Shown piece by piece: positions 43,129 through 54,814 of a stretch of DNA of 64,000 nucleotides. The notes beneath the pieces were generated by a model that saw only the letters and a program-made list of their open reading frames with translations, was not told the DNA's origin and did not search any database. The stretch lies in contig JBLDXI010000029.1 of the NCBI GenBank assembly GCA_047495785.1, positions 2,790,001 to 2,854,000 of the forward strand, given 5' to 3'. This DNA is from Lepidodermella squamata. Lineage: Eukaryota; Gastrotricha. The translations under genes were made by a program, and so were the position numbers. Each line of letters starts with the position of its first letter. The first letter of the stretch is position 1.

Positions 43129-43606
43129 GTATTCTCATGTTGGACTCATGTAAGGCCAGGATTTTTGATGACACGCCTGGCTTCGTCGAAACACGATCTG
43201 AAATTTAACCAACGTCTGCTGCCCCTTCGCAATCACGGTGCGGTTGTAAAACTGTAAAACTGGCGGCCGAGGCCGTAAATGTTCTTGTTGAATTCTAAAT
43301 GCGGCTCGGGTTGCTCCTGTTCCAATTGTTGGAACAATTATTTAAATAATTTGTTTAAATTTTAAATTTTAAATAATTTGTTGTGATTGCTGATAAAATT
43401 TCGATAAAATTGGGCTTGCTACGTTCTGTTTTAGCTCTGCGGCAAATTTATCTTATTGCGCGACTTTGTGATTACAAATGCGCGGCTTTTGAAGTGATGT
43501 GCGCACGGATTAATTTCTTCTGCGCGACACCTTGAATTATGTTGCGCGCGTTATTGTTTACTTTGCGCTTATTGAATTAAATTGCGCGACGTTTAGGGTT
43601 TCTCTC

Positions 43607-43614
43607 ATTCGAAA
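43607..43614. repeat. Target-site duplication ATTCGAAA, right copy
   Basis: Right flank of the MULE-type element, within exon 4 of cysteine-rich member 3. Confidence 0.8.
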
Positions 43615-44709
43615 GTTACTGGATTCGCCGATAGAATGTTGCAGCATTCTTGGAAAGTTTTAGCACCATAATCGCTGCCTCTGATCGGCTAAAATCGAAA
43701 ATAGACGAGGATAAATAATAAAACGAAACACTTTCGGAGCAATAGTTATTACCGTCAAACTGGTGACTGCGACATGTGTGTCGTCCGTTGCAGTTAGAGG
43801 GAAGCGCATACAATACGAAGTTGGGCCACCATTGGCGTTTGCAGCTGTGATTTTGTATGGCTTTATTGTGGGGTTTGTAGCGATGCACACCAACGTTGGT
43901 GTATTTGAAGCAAGACGCCCAGGAACGAGTTCGTAAGTGATATCATTCCATTCTTTCGCGTGTTCACAGCATGATGCAAATTCACTGTAAGTATTTGGTG
44001 AGGCGGAAGATGCCTGAAAAGAACGCAACTTATAAATCTGTTTCATTTTAGGTAAATCTTACAGTTGTGCCAGTTGAAAGTACTGAGCTGCAAGACCCAC
44101 CATTTGCTGTGCAAAATTGAACATTAGTTTTCGCAAAATCTCCTGCGCCCTGTGTCTTTGTTATCTGACACAACTTGTACGTGACCTACAACACCAATGA
44201 GTGAAATTGCGAATCTGAACAAAAAGACTCCAGACTAACAGGGTATGTGCATGCAAATCCAGAAGGGCATTGAGTTGCTGTGGTCGAAATGCAATTTTTC
44301 GTAGTGGCATCGCAGATATTTGCGGTGGGTGTGCATGACTGGCCGCTTGGGCACGAGGAGGATGGGGAGGATTCAGTTTTGGAGACGCAACTGTTTGTTG
44401 TTGAATCGCATACGTTAGCCGATGCGACACACGAAGATCCAGAGCTACACGGGTTGCTTGTCGATAAACAAGACTGGCCATTAGGGCAAGTGGCCAGGCC
44501 AAGTGCGACTGTGCTCGACGCAGGGCAAGCAGTAGCAACAGCACAGACAGTGGCCAGAACGGCAAGAATGAACGATTCCATTAGTAGTATCAGAAAGCAA
44601 TCGGCAAAACTTCGTAAAACTGTAAGAATGTTCCTGGAAAGATCTCGACAAAGCTCGAAGGTTGAAAAACTGATAGATACTCCCAGGTTTCGTCCGCTTA
44701 AATACGCTC

Positions 44710-45356
44710 AAATGTCTGTTGTTTTGCAACCTTCTCCCACGCGCAGCCTGTCCAGATAGCTTCCCCCTCGACCCCAGGCAACTTCAACCTCATCAACGTC
44801 CTCAACGGCCGCAACATGGCACGTTCGCGCACATGTAAAGTCCGTTTGCAACGAATGTGCTCAACGCCTATTGTCTTCAATTTTTAATGCGCATTTCGTC
44901 TGAAAAGCAAGTATTAATAATTAAAATGTAATTAATAGGTAATTAATTGGCAAAAATGGCGAGTTTTTTGTCCACGTTAAGATGTCAAGAACAAAGTTTG
45001 TTCAAGAAATAGCCAAGGAAATTCTTCACAGAATCATCTGCACAGGCCTAGCCCACGATGTCGAAGTAATTCGCCACGCACATTTTAATTTTCGGCATTG
45101 CGGCTCAGTCTTACGTCGAATCTGGGCAAATTTAATACCGAATTACTTCAATTCTATTTATATTTCTCCCCAACGTTCAAAAAAATTGGATGAGATCTGA
45201 GCTGAGATGCTTGCATTTGAAAAATTTGTGAAAAATTTGAAGTTTCACGAATTTCACGAATCTCGCTAAACCAACGTGGGTTCCTCACGTCGGCGATCGT
45301 CTACTATTTTGTTGTATCGAACATCACCGAACTGTGGTTTTCTCATATACTTTTCA
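44710..45356. other. Flank of member 3, related to flanks of members 4 and 5
   Basis: Contains ATGTCAAGAACAAAG and GGCAAAAATGGCGAGTTTTT near 44,950-45,000. These words recur upstream of members 4 (about 50,800) and 5 (about 58,845), so the gene duplications carried 5' flank with them. No gene seen. Confidence 0.5.
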
Positions 45357-45519
45357 CAGAGCTGGAAAACCAGCACGATTTCCTACGCGCCGATTTCGAA
45401 ATTTCCTACCAAACTACCACTTCCCTCAATTTTTGGCTGTTTCATAAGCCAAAATTGCCTACTTTTCCCAAAATTTCCTACGCACCTGGTGCGTCATTTC
45501 TGCAAGTTTTCCAGCTCTG
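45357..45519. mobile_element. hAT-type MITE, 163 bp
   Basis: Both ends read CAGAGCTGGAAAAC inward. Perfect 8-bp duplication ACTTTTCA at 45349-45356 and 45520-45527. Inside, ATTTCCTACGC occurs in repeated and inverted form. No coding. Confidence 0.88.
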
Positions 45520-45527
45520 ACTTTTCA

Positions 45528-46020
45528 TTGACTTCCTCCAAATCCGGGATATTTGAAATACTGGAAATATTTGAAATATTGGAAGTGTTGGATATTTCTT
45601 GGTCAACGGCTTCAATGTAATCGAGTGCTTGAAACCGAGAATTGAACGCCGAAGAATCCATGAACCACGTTTTTATTGCCATTTTATTCGTTATCAGCCA
45701 TTATTTCACATAAATCCGAGTTTAATTATACAGCTTTATGTTTCCAGACATTTATTTTACCAGTAATCAACAGTTATATATACATGGCACGCAGGCTCAC
45801 ACACAGGCTTCAGGCTCTCAAGATTTTTCATTAGTTGCACATAAATTCCCGAATCGAGCTGGAAGCCGAATTTGAGCCATTCTAAGCTTTGGTTTGTAAG
45901 TCGCTGACTCGAGCAACCCAGCGCTACATTTGTTTATCAATCAAACGTCGCACGTCGCACTCAAGGGTACCCAAAAGGGGCGCGACAAACCTTACGCGTT
46001 TGGGGAGGGCGGCTTTTTCC
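45528..46020. other. No gene seen; GAAATATT-rich low-complexity patch
   Basis: A 62-codon minus-strand frame (45,494-45,682) owes its Asn/Ile/Ser repeats to the low-complexity patch at 45,545-45,600 and is not called. Confidence 0.35.
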
Positions 46021-46049
46021 GATCACTTAACAATTCCACTTGAGCCTTG

Positions 46050-46132
46050 AGATCAAAGCTGGGTCGAGCGGTCCAAGCATCTCACTGGCGGCGAAGAGGC
46101 ACGGGTTCAATGCCCAGAACCGCAACACCAAT
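46050..46132 (+). other. tRNA-like (class II) SINE fragment
   Basis: GGGTCGAGCGGTCCAAG (46,061-46,077) resembles the A box of Leu/Ser tRNAs, and GGTTCAATGCC (46,103-46,113) a B box. The acceptor stem does not pair, so it is not a functional tRNA. A related tail (AACCGCA) follows the B box here and at 54,677. Confidence 0.4.
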
Positions 46133-49111
46133 AATTCTTCTACGCATTGAATGCGGCGTTTCTGGGACCGTAAATCAAGCTGACCAAGGGCAATCTCGCA
46201 ATCCTCGAGTGCGTACCTGCTGGTAACACCGCCAAGCAAATCCACTCGAGACAGATAGTTGAAAAATAAGCCTTGTGATGATGTCTTATACCAAATGCTG
46301 AATGTCGAAAAGCAATTTGCATAAATAAAGAGTATGAGTATGAGAGCAGACCCTTTGGTCAGATAATTTCGGGCTGAAAATACGCCAGCGTAAACCTACA
46401 CCTCGTGGATCCTAATTCATCCATTGTATAAATATAGTATGAGAGGGTGGACTGCAACTCACCAGCGAGCAAAAACAGCTATAGCTGAATGGATGTGGTC
46501 GATTTTTGGCATTCACAACCCCCATGTTGTAGCCAATTAATGCTGGTATCAATTAGCCCGGCCAGGGTAAGGCCGTTGAAGCGAGCGTGGGCAAATAATA
46601 CACAAAATCACGTAAGACGCGATGAACTGAGTTGAAGAAAATTAACGTCATGCAATAAGTACGAAATGAGCTGGAGCTAGGCTTCTCTCTGAAGTGAGAA
46701 CAACATAATTGGAAAGCGAAGTTTTGAATGAAATTTTGAAATGAACATGTGTTATTACTGGCATGAAAACAAAGCCGGTGAAGGTTACGTATTTTCCAGC
46801 AGCATCACTTTTATGTCTAAAGGGTGAAAATGAAAGATAAAATGAAATGAAGGCAGATGGATTTAAGGAACTTGACGTTGATGTATACTAACGTTGCTGT
46901 TGGGCAGAATAACCTTATTCAAACTCGAGTTGGCATTACCTTTCTTGAGCGTGTGAACGCTAATTTATATCGCCCATTCTCTTCACTTGCGGGTGGCCGA
47001 CGGGGGTCAATACCTATTTCCTGATTTTAATCTTACTTGCAATTATGAAATTTTTTATTGTCACGCTAGTCCTTGTCTCTCCCACTTGACTATGAATGCT
47101 TATGGAAAGGCCGTAATCAAATGAAACCCCGTGAGGTTGGTCTGCTGATCTGCAAGTCTTATTAAGTCATATCGGATCGAAAAATTTCATCAAAAACTGC
47201 AATGCTTCATCCAACTACAATCACGAAAGCGATTACCGTAACCTACCGGAGTCCCACTAACAGAGAGGCATTCAGCAACGCCGATGCGGAAAAAAAATCG
47301 AAATTCGAACATTTCTGACCGATTGTATGTAAACGAAATGCCATTACCATAGTATGATCTCGGGAAATCTCAACTTTCAACTGGAATTTGTTAAATCAAG
47401 AAGGTTTCTGATGGCTTGAAAGAAGGTATTGGTGATTTTGGTCTGCATTAACTCAACATCATTACTGGACCTGCTTCAGGTTAATGCTTGCATCCCGTTT
47501 TGGAATAACTTCCGCAATCAAAGTAGGCAGAAAGTGGAACTGCCTTTGGTCCCAGTGATCTCTACGGAATTACTATGATTACTCGAAATGGAGGCACGCC
47601 AAGGCATATGCACATCGAGCGTCCGCGTGGTGTCGAAGCTGATATAACTGTTTAAAAGAAAACTTTGATAGCCCATGGCAAAAGTCGAAATGTTGTCTAA
47701 TAGAGGTCTCCTACGATCTTGCGCCATTAATCTTCAAGAAGCCGAATGTAAGAAGCAAACTTCGAACGGCGATGAACTCGGATCTTTCTCGCCGTCAACA
47801 CAGAAGATTTGGTCGAAAGGAGAAGATCGTAGCGCCTTTTTGTTTTAGCGAATCAATGCACTATTTTCACGATTTTGTTCCTCCGTAAAGGCAAGGCTCC
47901 CGGCTGAAATAATTATACCAAAACCATAGCCCTCGGACTATACTTTGTCCCTGATTTTCGCCGGAAAAATCTGAGGTGGAGCTAAATGCTAAATAATTGA
48001 AATTTAATTGTTAATTTCAGTGTGGAATATAGAAACTTTCAACTGCCGGGTATGAGCCAACAAAATTGCGCTCGCATGTAATATTTCATTACAGAGCAGA
48101 AACTTGCAAAATCGGGTAACCCGGTTACCGGGAAATTTCCCTACGGCGGGAAATTTCCGGGAAAAAGGAAGAAAAAACTACTAATTTCCCAGCCATTTCC
48201 CAACAAAATTTGGGTTTTCCCTGTCATTTCCCGGCGTTCCTAACACAAAAATTGACCAAAAATTTTATTCGTAAGTCTCTGTCAGAATAGCACGCGAGAT
48301 GGATGTTTTCATTTCATGAATGACAGCTTGACTGGTTTTTTTATTAATCTTTCCACCACTTTTGACACGAAGCGGAATTTTGATTGTTGATCATTCACTC
48401 TGAAATTCCAAGCCAAACCTCCAAATCTCACATTTAACGCTTCTCTTACGAGCCAATCACCCTCCGGGATAGGGAGCCCATTCCAGTGAATAGATACCTC
48501 TTTGGCAATACTTTCCATTTTCGCAATATTCAAGATTCATGAAAATCATCAGGCGACCCCCAGTTTGAGAATCACTGGTTTGGGTAGTTTTGGTCTGCAA
48601 AGAAACCTCCAAAGAAAGCTTGTAAATGGTCACCAGTTTTTCATGATTCCTGCACCTTTATAACGCCTTCTAAACCTATGTTCAGCTTGAAAATGCCCAA
48701 AAAGCGTCAGCTAAAGCTCGCTTCGCTCGCAAATGAGATTTCAAGTTCTTCAACCTCGTTTTCTGGCATGAACTCTGTTAAAATCACACAAGTAGAAAAC
48801 ACCTCAGCTCTCGGATCCTACTTGAATGCACTCCGGCTGGATTTTCTCTTTTCCTTCGAGGATACGATTCCGGTCCCAGGTGATTTCATTTTGAGGAAGT
48901 AATTTAAAATAAATAAATAAAACTTAATCACACACACAAATGCCTTAAGGCATTTTTCTAACTTTTATTGTATAATTCACCGTGGTCAAGAACTAAATAA
49001 ATCTAATGGAAACATAATTCTTTAAGCTGAATGTATACAACTACGAATGCGCATGATCAGGTGTTTGATGACATAATCGGTAGATTCTTCTAGTCAGTGA
49101 AGCGTTGTTGC
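46133..49111. other. No convincing gene
   Basis: Near 46,320-46,800 there are traces of the repeat family that flanks members 4 and 5. Around 48,115-48,240 lies a GGGAAATTTCC-rich, partly self-complementary patch. Short frames at 48,309-48,533 and 48,678-48,902 lack firm homology. Confidence 0.4.
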
Positions 49112-50174
49112 TTAGCTGGTGCCGGATCTGCACCTTTCGAAGGAAGCAAAGCCATACGCAGTGACTGTACCAACCGACTGAGTTCCAGTAGAATAACCGA
49201 GGGCTAGGCAACAAGCGGGGTAAGATCCGAAGGAGTAGGCGTTATATTTAGTACCCTGTTACAGCAATTCAATCATGAATAGTATTTTCACGTGGAAATA
49301 ACTCACCAGATTACTCTCGATTAATACATCAGTGCTCGACGAAGCGGTGTGCGGGAAGCGAACACAATTGCCAGTATAGGAAGAGGAACTATCGCCAGTG
49401 ACAATGTAAGGAGTGCTGGATGCAGCGCCGACGCAAACCTGCACACGAGCAGCAGTGCCAGTTTGTGCCAGCAGTTCGTAACGGATGTTAGTCGGTGTTG
49501 CGGTCGTGGATTGGCAGCACGAATCGAAAGTTGTGAAGGCAGCGGGTGGATTAGCGGCCGTCGCTGTGGTCAAAATTGAGTTGCAAGCTCCTCCGTTTGA
49601 CAGGCAAAACTTGATATTGGTCTGGGTTGCAGGACCGCCAACCTGGGTGCTTGCGATGTTGCATTGAATGAATGAGGGCTGCGTGAGAAATAATTGTACA
49701 TTAAGCCTTATTAGTCCACGATATTAGGTCGAGATAAACATATTAAAAAAATACTCAAGAAATGATTTCGCAAATTATGGGATTGGCTATGAGATGGGGT
49801 ACCCGGTTATAATCAAATCAACTCGCTTATAAAATTACCGTAGCCTGGCAAGTCTGGCCAGCTGTTGCGCACTGATTGGCGGTTTTAGCAACGCAATTAT
49901 TGGCTGAGGAGTCGCATGCATTAGCAGTCGATGTGCACGACTGACCGCTTGGACACGATGAGGAAGAGCCTCCAGATTTCGACACGCAACTGTTTGTTGT
50001 CGAATCGCATACGTTAGCCGATGCAACACACGAAGATCCAGAGCTGCACGGATTGCTTGTCGATAAACAAGACTGGCCACTAGGGCAAGTCGGGCTTGGT
50101 GTTGTGGTAGCCGCAGGGCAGGCAGTAGCAACAGCACAGACAGCGGCCAGGGAGGCAAGAACAAACAATTCCAT
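49112..50174 (-). CDS. Secreted cysteine-rich family, member 4 (three exons)
   Basis: Exons: 49839-50174, 49307-49678 and 49112-49255 (112, 124 and 47 codons plus stop; 283 aa), all phase 0. The middle exon covers what are exons 2 and 3 in members 1-3, so one intron is absent. Signal peptide MELFVLASLAAV, then CPSGQSC, CSSGSSC, CDSTTNSC, CPSGQSC and CDSSANNC units. The core has TNIKFC, FTTFDSCC, VQVCVGA and NCVRFP. The last exon has YPACCLALG and a final Cys. Closest to member 5. Presumably secreted; function unknown. TATA-like ATATATAAAC at 50,296-50,305 on the minus strand. Confidence 0.86.
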
Positions 50175-50295
50175 GAGTTTTATCGGAGCAAAATAATTTT
50201 GGAGAAACGTTGAAAACAGCGCAAAAGGTTTGCTGTAAGAACTTCTCTTGGAAAGATCTTGCTTGAAAAATGAATGTTATTCTCCAGTTTCGGCA

Positions 50296-50305
50296 GTTTA
50301 TATAT
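50296..50305 (-). promoter_or_regulatory. TATA box of cysteine-rich member 4
   Basis: ATATATAAAC on the minus strand, about 122 nt before the start codon. Members 3 and 5 have TATA-like sites at 116-130 nt. Confidence 0.45.
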
Positions 50306-50329
50306 GCACTGCCATGTCAATTTGGCTGC

Positions 50330-50770
50330 ATTTACAGCGCCGCAACTAGCTTAGGTATGCTGATTCGACAGTAGGCATCCAGAAAGTTGCGGCCACATGA
50401 TCAATTACTGAAGTCACGGCCTCCTCTCAGTGCTTGGTGATGATACTCAACGTTTATTGCCAATTAATTTTTGATGCGCAGTTGCCTATAAGGCAAGTAT
50501 TACTGCTTTGGGTGTTTTTTTATGAACTTTGTTCTTTGTCAATGTGACCACAATTACGACGCCCAATGCGCAGCTAACCTAATAATTGTTCAGCTGCGAT
50601 TCGACAGCAGGCGTCAAGAAAGTTGCGGCCACATGACGAACCCGGCGTGTGGCTGGCACATGATCAATTGCAAAAGACGCCGGCCTCCTCTCAGTGCTTG
50701 GTGATGATACTCAACGTTTATTGTCATTAATTTTTAATGCGCAGTTGCCTATAAGGCATATGTATCTTCT
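50330..50770. repeat. Tandem duplication in the member 4 upstream region
   Basis: GTTGCGGCCACATGA, CTCCTCTCAGTGCTTGGTGA and GATGATACTCAACGTTTATT occur at about 50,388-50,460 and again at about 50,627-50,720. Confidence 0.7.
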
Positions 50771-51640
50771 GCTGTAGCGTAATTTTTTCACAAAAATAAC
50801 GAGTTTTTTGGTTACTTTCAAATGTCAAGAGGGAAACGTTTACGTGTTAGATAATTACCCAGTGATTCACGGACCTGGACATAAAATGGGTTATGAAATT
50901 TCTCTTAGATTCATCCGAGTTGGTAATTTTCCGACCTCATACGAAGGCTACTTATCCGCTGTTTTGGCAAAACTTGTCGCTTGTTTTGATTTCTTGGCTT
51001 TTTTGTCAACCATTTTTTAGGGGTTGGGCGAAGTACTGGGCGCAGCAAACTGGAGGATACCTTCCGTTGAAATAACGAATTCTGGCGCTTGATAACTGGG
51101 GAAGGAAGACGAAAAATTGAAAATACCTTATGATATTTTTATTCGTTATTTCGTTCCTTTTAGCACCGAGACTTAGTTTTTTAGCTCCGAGCTGATCACT
51201 TTTCTTTGAAGGTTTCCCCTTAAATTTTGCATCTTAAAACTCGCACCTTGCGGTGTTGCGCAAGATCGTTAGAAGAAGAAGCTATTTTCCGCCTAACGCA
51301 GCCTCATCGTCATGCATGATTAGGAAGGAAGGTTGGCAGAAAAGAACAGCGATACGCATGACACGTAACAGCTACCTATCCAACACTGGAAACAATTAGC
51401 CTATGCGGCGACTCAATTACAGCCGGAGCGCACAAACAATCACGTAATTTGATACGGCATTGTTATATCCAAACATATTAGACGTCACGCGAGTAGAGTG
51501 AGCTGGATGAAGCTTCTCTTCATAGAGAGAAACGGCGCTTCAAATGGAAAATAAACCTGGGCAAAAGTTACTACTGACATGTGTATACAAAGACGATTGA
51601 AACTATGCGTTTCGCATGATGAAAATAAAATAACAAACGG
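50515..51640 (+). repeat. Flanking repeat family, copy 1
   Basis: Matches 58,660-59,330 in the same orientation and, inverted, 56,285-57,060. Landmarks are GAACTTTGTTCTTTGTCAAT, ATGTCAAG, GCAGCCTCATCGTCAT and GCGGCGACTCAATTACAGCC. A non-matching stretch (about 50,930-51,240) interrupts it. Confidence 0.7.
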
Positions 51641-52500
51641 ACTGAAGCAGCATCTGGAAAATGCCAAAATTCAATTGAAGTTGCTTTATTACCGTTCCGT
51701 TAGAGCAGAGAATCTCGCATGAGGCCCGAAAAACCACTTTATCAGATATTTTCGGGGCTGAAAATACCCTCACTCCTACACTTTGCTCATCGCTATTATA
51801 ATCTCTGCTGTATTCTTCACGCTCCATTATATAATGGCCTGACCTGTCGTACGGACATGTGTATCGCAGAGATTCATATGAAAATAATAGAAAACGTTCA
51901 GGCTATGCTTTCTAGAAAATCTGAATCCTTGTCACTTGGGCTATTTTAGATATTTTTTCATAATTTTTAGCAGCAGTTAAGCAGCAATTGCATTTGAAAC
52001 ATATATGTATCGATTAAATTGCTAACTCCCGCTGAAACTCCCGGTTGCGGTTTCTTCGCGACGCCGAAACAAAGCCGGCTAGAACATTCAGGTAAATTTT
52101 GAAATACTGCACTGTATATTTTTTTTAGATAAATTATTTCAAACGTTTATATTGCATAAATTGTTTATAATATTCTTGTATTTTTCGAAATTATTTTTCA
52201 AAAATTTTCAAACATGTCGTAGCAATTTGGGTGCATTTTCAAAGGGCTATTTCGACAAATTTCGCATTTTTTTACAGTTCCGCTCGGTGAAACCACAAAT
52301 TCCATCCCTCGATATTGCTCCACACCCCATTTCCCGCGCCAACACTAACATCGTCCGTTGATACTTGGGCTATTTTTGCCGATTTTGTGTCGCAAATGTC
52401 TTCTTTTGCCCATCCAAGTTAGTTTTTGCCTTAAAAAATCAACCTAATTTTTTTCATTTTCTTTGAATTTTTTAATAAATTTAAATTTTTTTAATTGTTT
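51641..52500. other. No gene seen; possible 5' part of the P-element relic
   Basis: A TTTTTTACAG acceptor near 52,277 is followed by a 28-codon frame ending at 52,361. It could be a remnant of an upstream transposase exon. The rest is AT-rich. Confidence 0.3.
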
Positions 52501-52506
52501 TTCTAG

Positions 52507-54501
52507 TATCTCGCGGTGCGGAGCTTGAAGCAAAACTGACACAATCCACCGTCGAAATTTAAGATTTGGAATTCAGGCTGGCCTCATCAGCTGCCGAAAT
52601 TGGTGCACTAAAGCAAGTCGTCTCAAACCTCGAGCGGGAGAATGCGGATTTTCGAGATAAGTGCGAAGCCTTCGACAAACAATTCGCAGAATTTCGAGCT
52701 CGCTATGAGTTAGAACGGCGTCGAACGATCAACAAAGTTAGAAATCTTCAGAAACGTGTGTCCAAGTACCGTCGCAAGGTGGCCAAAGCTGGAGAAACAC
52801 CGAAACCAGCCGTGATTCAACCACCTGAGAAGCCGAAACCTGTCATTCACCCCAAGCCGAGCGAATTCATCACCGACGCTGAGTGGCAGAAATTTTTCGA
52901 TGAACAACAAGAACTTCGCGGTAAAGATCCTATTAAGCACTACAGTTTTAGTGACGAATTTTTTGGCTACGCGATGGCGCTTCATTCACGAAGTCCCTCG
53001 GCTTACTACTATTTGTACGCTTCGAAAATGTTAATCTTGCCGTCCGAGCGTTATCTTCAGCGCCCTATACCCATTCCGATGTTGCTTACAAGTTACAAGC
53101 TTCTCAAGGAAGACGCCGAGATGAATAGCGACTTCCGAGATGAATAGCAAGAAAGGCCTCGTCATTTTGTCGTGCGATGAAGTTAGAAGTTAGCGTTTCG
53201 AAGGCCTTGAAATCCACTCCAAACCGAGACGGCCGAACCGTCGGAATGGCATTGGACGATCCGAATCAACGAGCTGAAAACAGGCTCAGCTTTATCGCGG
53301 CTTATGTTCAAGCTGGTTTGCAAGTCGACATCGCCAACTACATTTTAATTGATGTTCCCCATCTATTGAAATGTGCTCGAAATAATGTTCTGCACAAGCG
53401 GTTTATAATGACTAACGGCGACTGTTTCAGTTGGGACCTGATTCGATCGCTATTCGATTGGGAAAAATTGTTGCCATCTCTTCAATGACTGGTTTGATTG
53501 TTCGAACGTTCTACCTATGAACGGGCCAAGGAGAACAGAAATCCAGCCCTTGCGCCTTACACATCTGGTGACGACCCTCGTCTCGCTTGGCTGGAGACTG
53601 AGTTTGTTATTCGACTAACAGCATTGCAAGCTAAAAATCGCGAAAATAAACGCTTGATAACCCTGAATGACGGCAGCCAGCGAAATAACAGAACGGCATT
53701 CAACGAGGCCACCTTCAAGGGGTTCATTCTGACTTCGACCAATTTTCCTAATGTCGCCCGATTATGTCTTCAATTGAACGTTCAGTTTGTGATGGCTAAT
53801 CGATTTAACCAAGACGGTCTCGAGCAACTCTCGGCCAATTTCGTCAATGCGGAGGCGGAAAACTAACCCTTCAGTTTTTGAAATTTTGGCTTATGCGGCC
53901 AAGTTGCTAATTGCCAGCCCAGTTTTCGGCATTCCTGGTGGCTCTAATGTCCGAGTGAAAAAAACACATCGGCGGCATTCGTTTCAATACGACCATGCGA
54001 AAGCTGAAGAAGGAAGCACTCGCGAAAATCAAATCTGCTAATTTTCTCAAAGTGGGTCTTCCAGCCGACCTTGGACGTAATCCGCTGTCGTTGTCTTACA
54101 TGGCCGGTTTTATCACACGCCGCCATGGACTTGGCACAGACTCGGCTAACATCGAGCGGGACAAGTGGGTCGCCCAGTGCAGCCGCGGCGGTCTCGTTCA
54201 TCCGCATATCCATGTCGAGAGCATTTTGACCGCAATTAGCCATCCTGACAACGCAGGTCATATTCTCGATGATAATTTCGACGATTTAATGGTCGCGTAT
54301 CTGCCGCATTTCGATGAAACACGAGTTCGAGGTGCCGCGCAGTACGCTCGAATGCTGTTTCCGTCGCGCTCCGTCCGCTGCAACCGAGATCCCGAAGCGA
54401 TCGACGCGTTGCCGCTGCGAATGCGGCTTTACAACGCTACTGGCAGTTCTTCGTCTAGCTCGGCAAAGCCTACAGGGCGAGGGCGTGGCAAGAAGCAGTA
54501 G
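52507..54501 (+). pseudogene. P-element/THAP9-like transposase relic
   Basis: An exon opens after TTTTTCTAG at 52,506. A first stop (TAA) precedes 52,566, then a coiled coil (about 52,570-52,790), a FSDEFFGYAMALHSRSPSAYYY block and LPSERYLQRP. After a frameshift near 53,150, SCDEV is followed by a domain with DVPHLLKCARNNVL (typical of P-element transposases) up to 53,488. Another frame holds FERSTY to NAEAEN, and a last one runs to 54,501. At least three frame changes and one internal stop make it inactive. No THAP zinc finger or terminal repeats were found. Confidence 0.72.
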
Positions 54502-54584
54502 GTGGCGTTGAGTATATTACATTTTAGGCTGGGTTCGTAGTAGTGACATGTCTCATACATTGCTCGATATGACGTTAGGTTCAT

Positions 54585-54690
54585 GGCCGGTTTGCGTGGT
54601 GGCTGGATAAGCTGGATGCAGCACAATGCCATTCGGGGTCTCCCGGTTCAAGGCGACTTGGGTTCGATTCCTTGCAACCGCAGCGGTGTT
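54585..54690 (+). other. tRNA-like SINE fragment
   Basis: GGTTCGATTCC (54,661-54,671) is a perfect B box. The upstream GTGGCTGGATAAG is a weak A box. The following AACCGCAGCGG resembles the tail at 46,118. No cloverleaf is supported. Confidence 0.4.
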
Positions 54691-54814
54691 TTCTATTATC
54701 TTAGATAATATAGGCCGATGTGGTTGTCAAATTTTTCGAATTTTTACCGACATTTGACTTCAAAGCCATCTGCGGATGAATACGCAATGCCGAATACGAC
54801 CGAAAACCAGTGCC

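Larger units (their letters stand above)
40554..43606. mobile_element. MULE-type DNA transposon, 3.05 kb
   Basis: Bounded by ATTCGAAA duplications. Both ends carry arrays of GTCGCGCA (left, 40,568-40,700) and its complement TGCGCGAC (right, 43,445-43,592), with shared inner words such as GCGCAAAGTAAACAA, so they form long imperfect inverted repeats. The outermost 15 bp are less alike. A transposase fragment lies inside (42,508-43,128). The middle has further local duplications: a roughly 90-bp unit starting GCGCCCAGGGC at 41,500 and 41,683, and GTAGCAC/GTGCTAC clusters near 41,200-41,330 and 42,150-42,250. Probably non-autonomous now. Confidence 0.82.
40496..44581 (-). pseudogene. Secreted cysteine-rich family, member 3, split by a transposon
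   Basis: Exons: 44240-44581, 44063-44185, 43753-44013, then exon 4 from 43688. Exon 4 begins normally (GAKTFQECC) but is cut at 43607 by a MULE-type insert, whose DNA supplies a stop at 43605-43607 (269 aa). The missing end lies beyond the insert at 40496-40545, reading GSAYGVTNFQICKR then stop, like the ends of members 4 and 5. Both exon parts total 132 nt, an exact multiple of three. The present product lacks the final cysteine. Signal peptide (MESFILAVLATV), CPNGQSC-type array, and exon 3 core (YSEFASCC, YCMRFP) are intact, so a shortened protein could still be made. TATA-like GTATTTAAG at 44,697-44,705. Confidence 0.85.

Noticed and set aside
44280-44759. 159-codon plus-strand open frame
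   Set aside because: Antisense shadow of exon 1 of cysteine-rich member 3; the repeat array keeps several frames open.
48309-48533. Possible MATH-like segment (FGGLAWNFRVND)
   Set aside because: One short resemblance only; no neighbouring exon or domain to support it.
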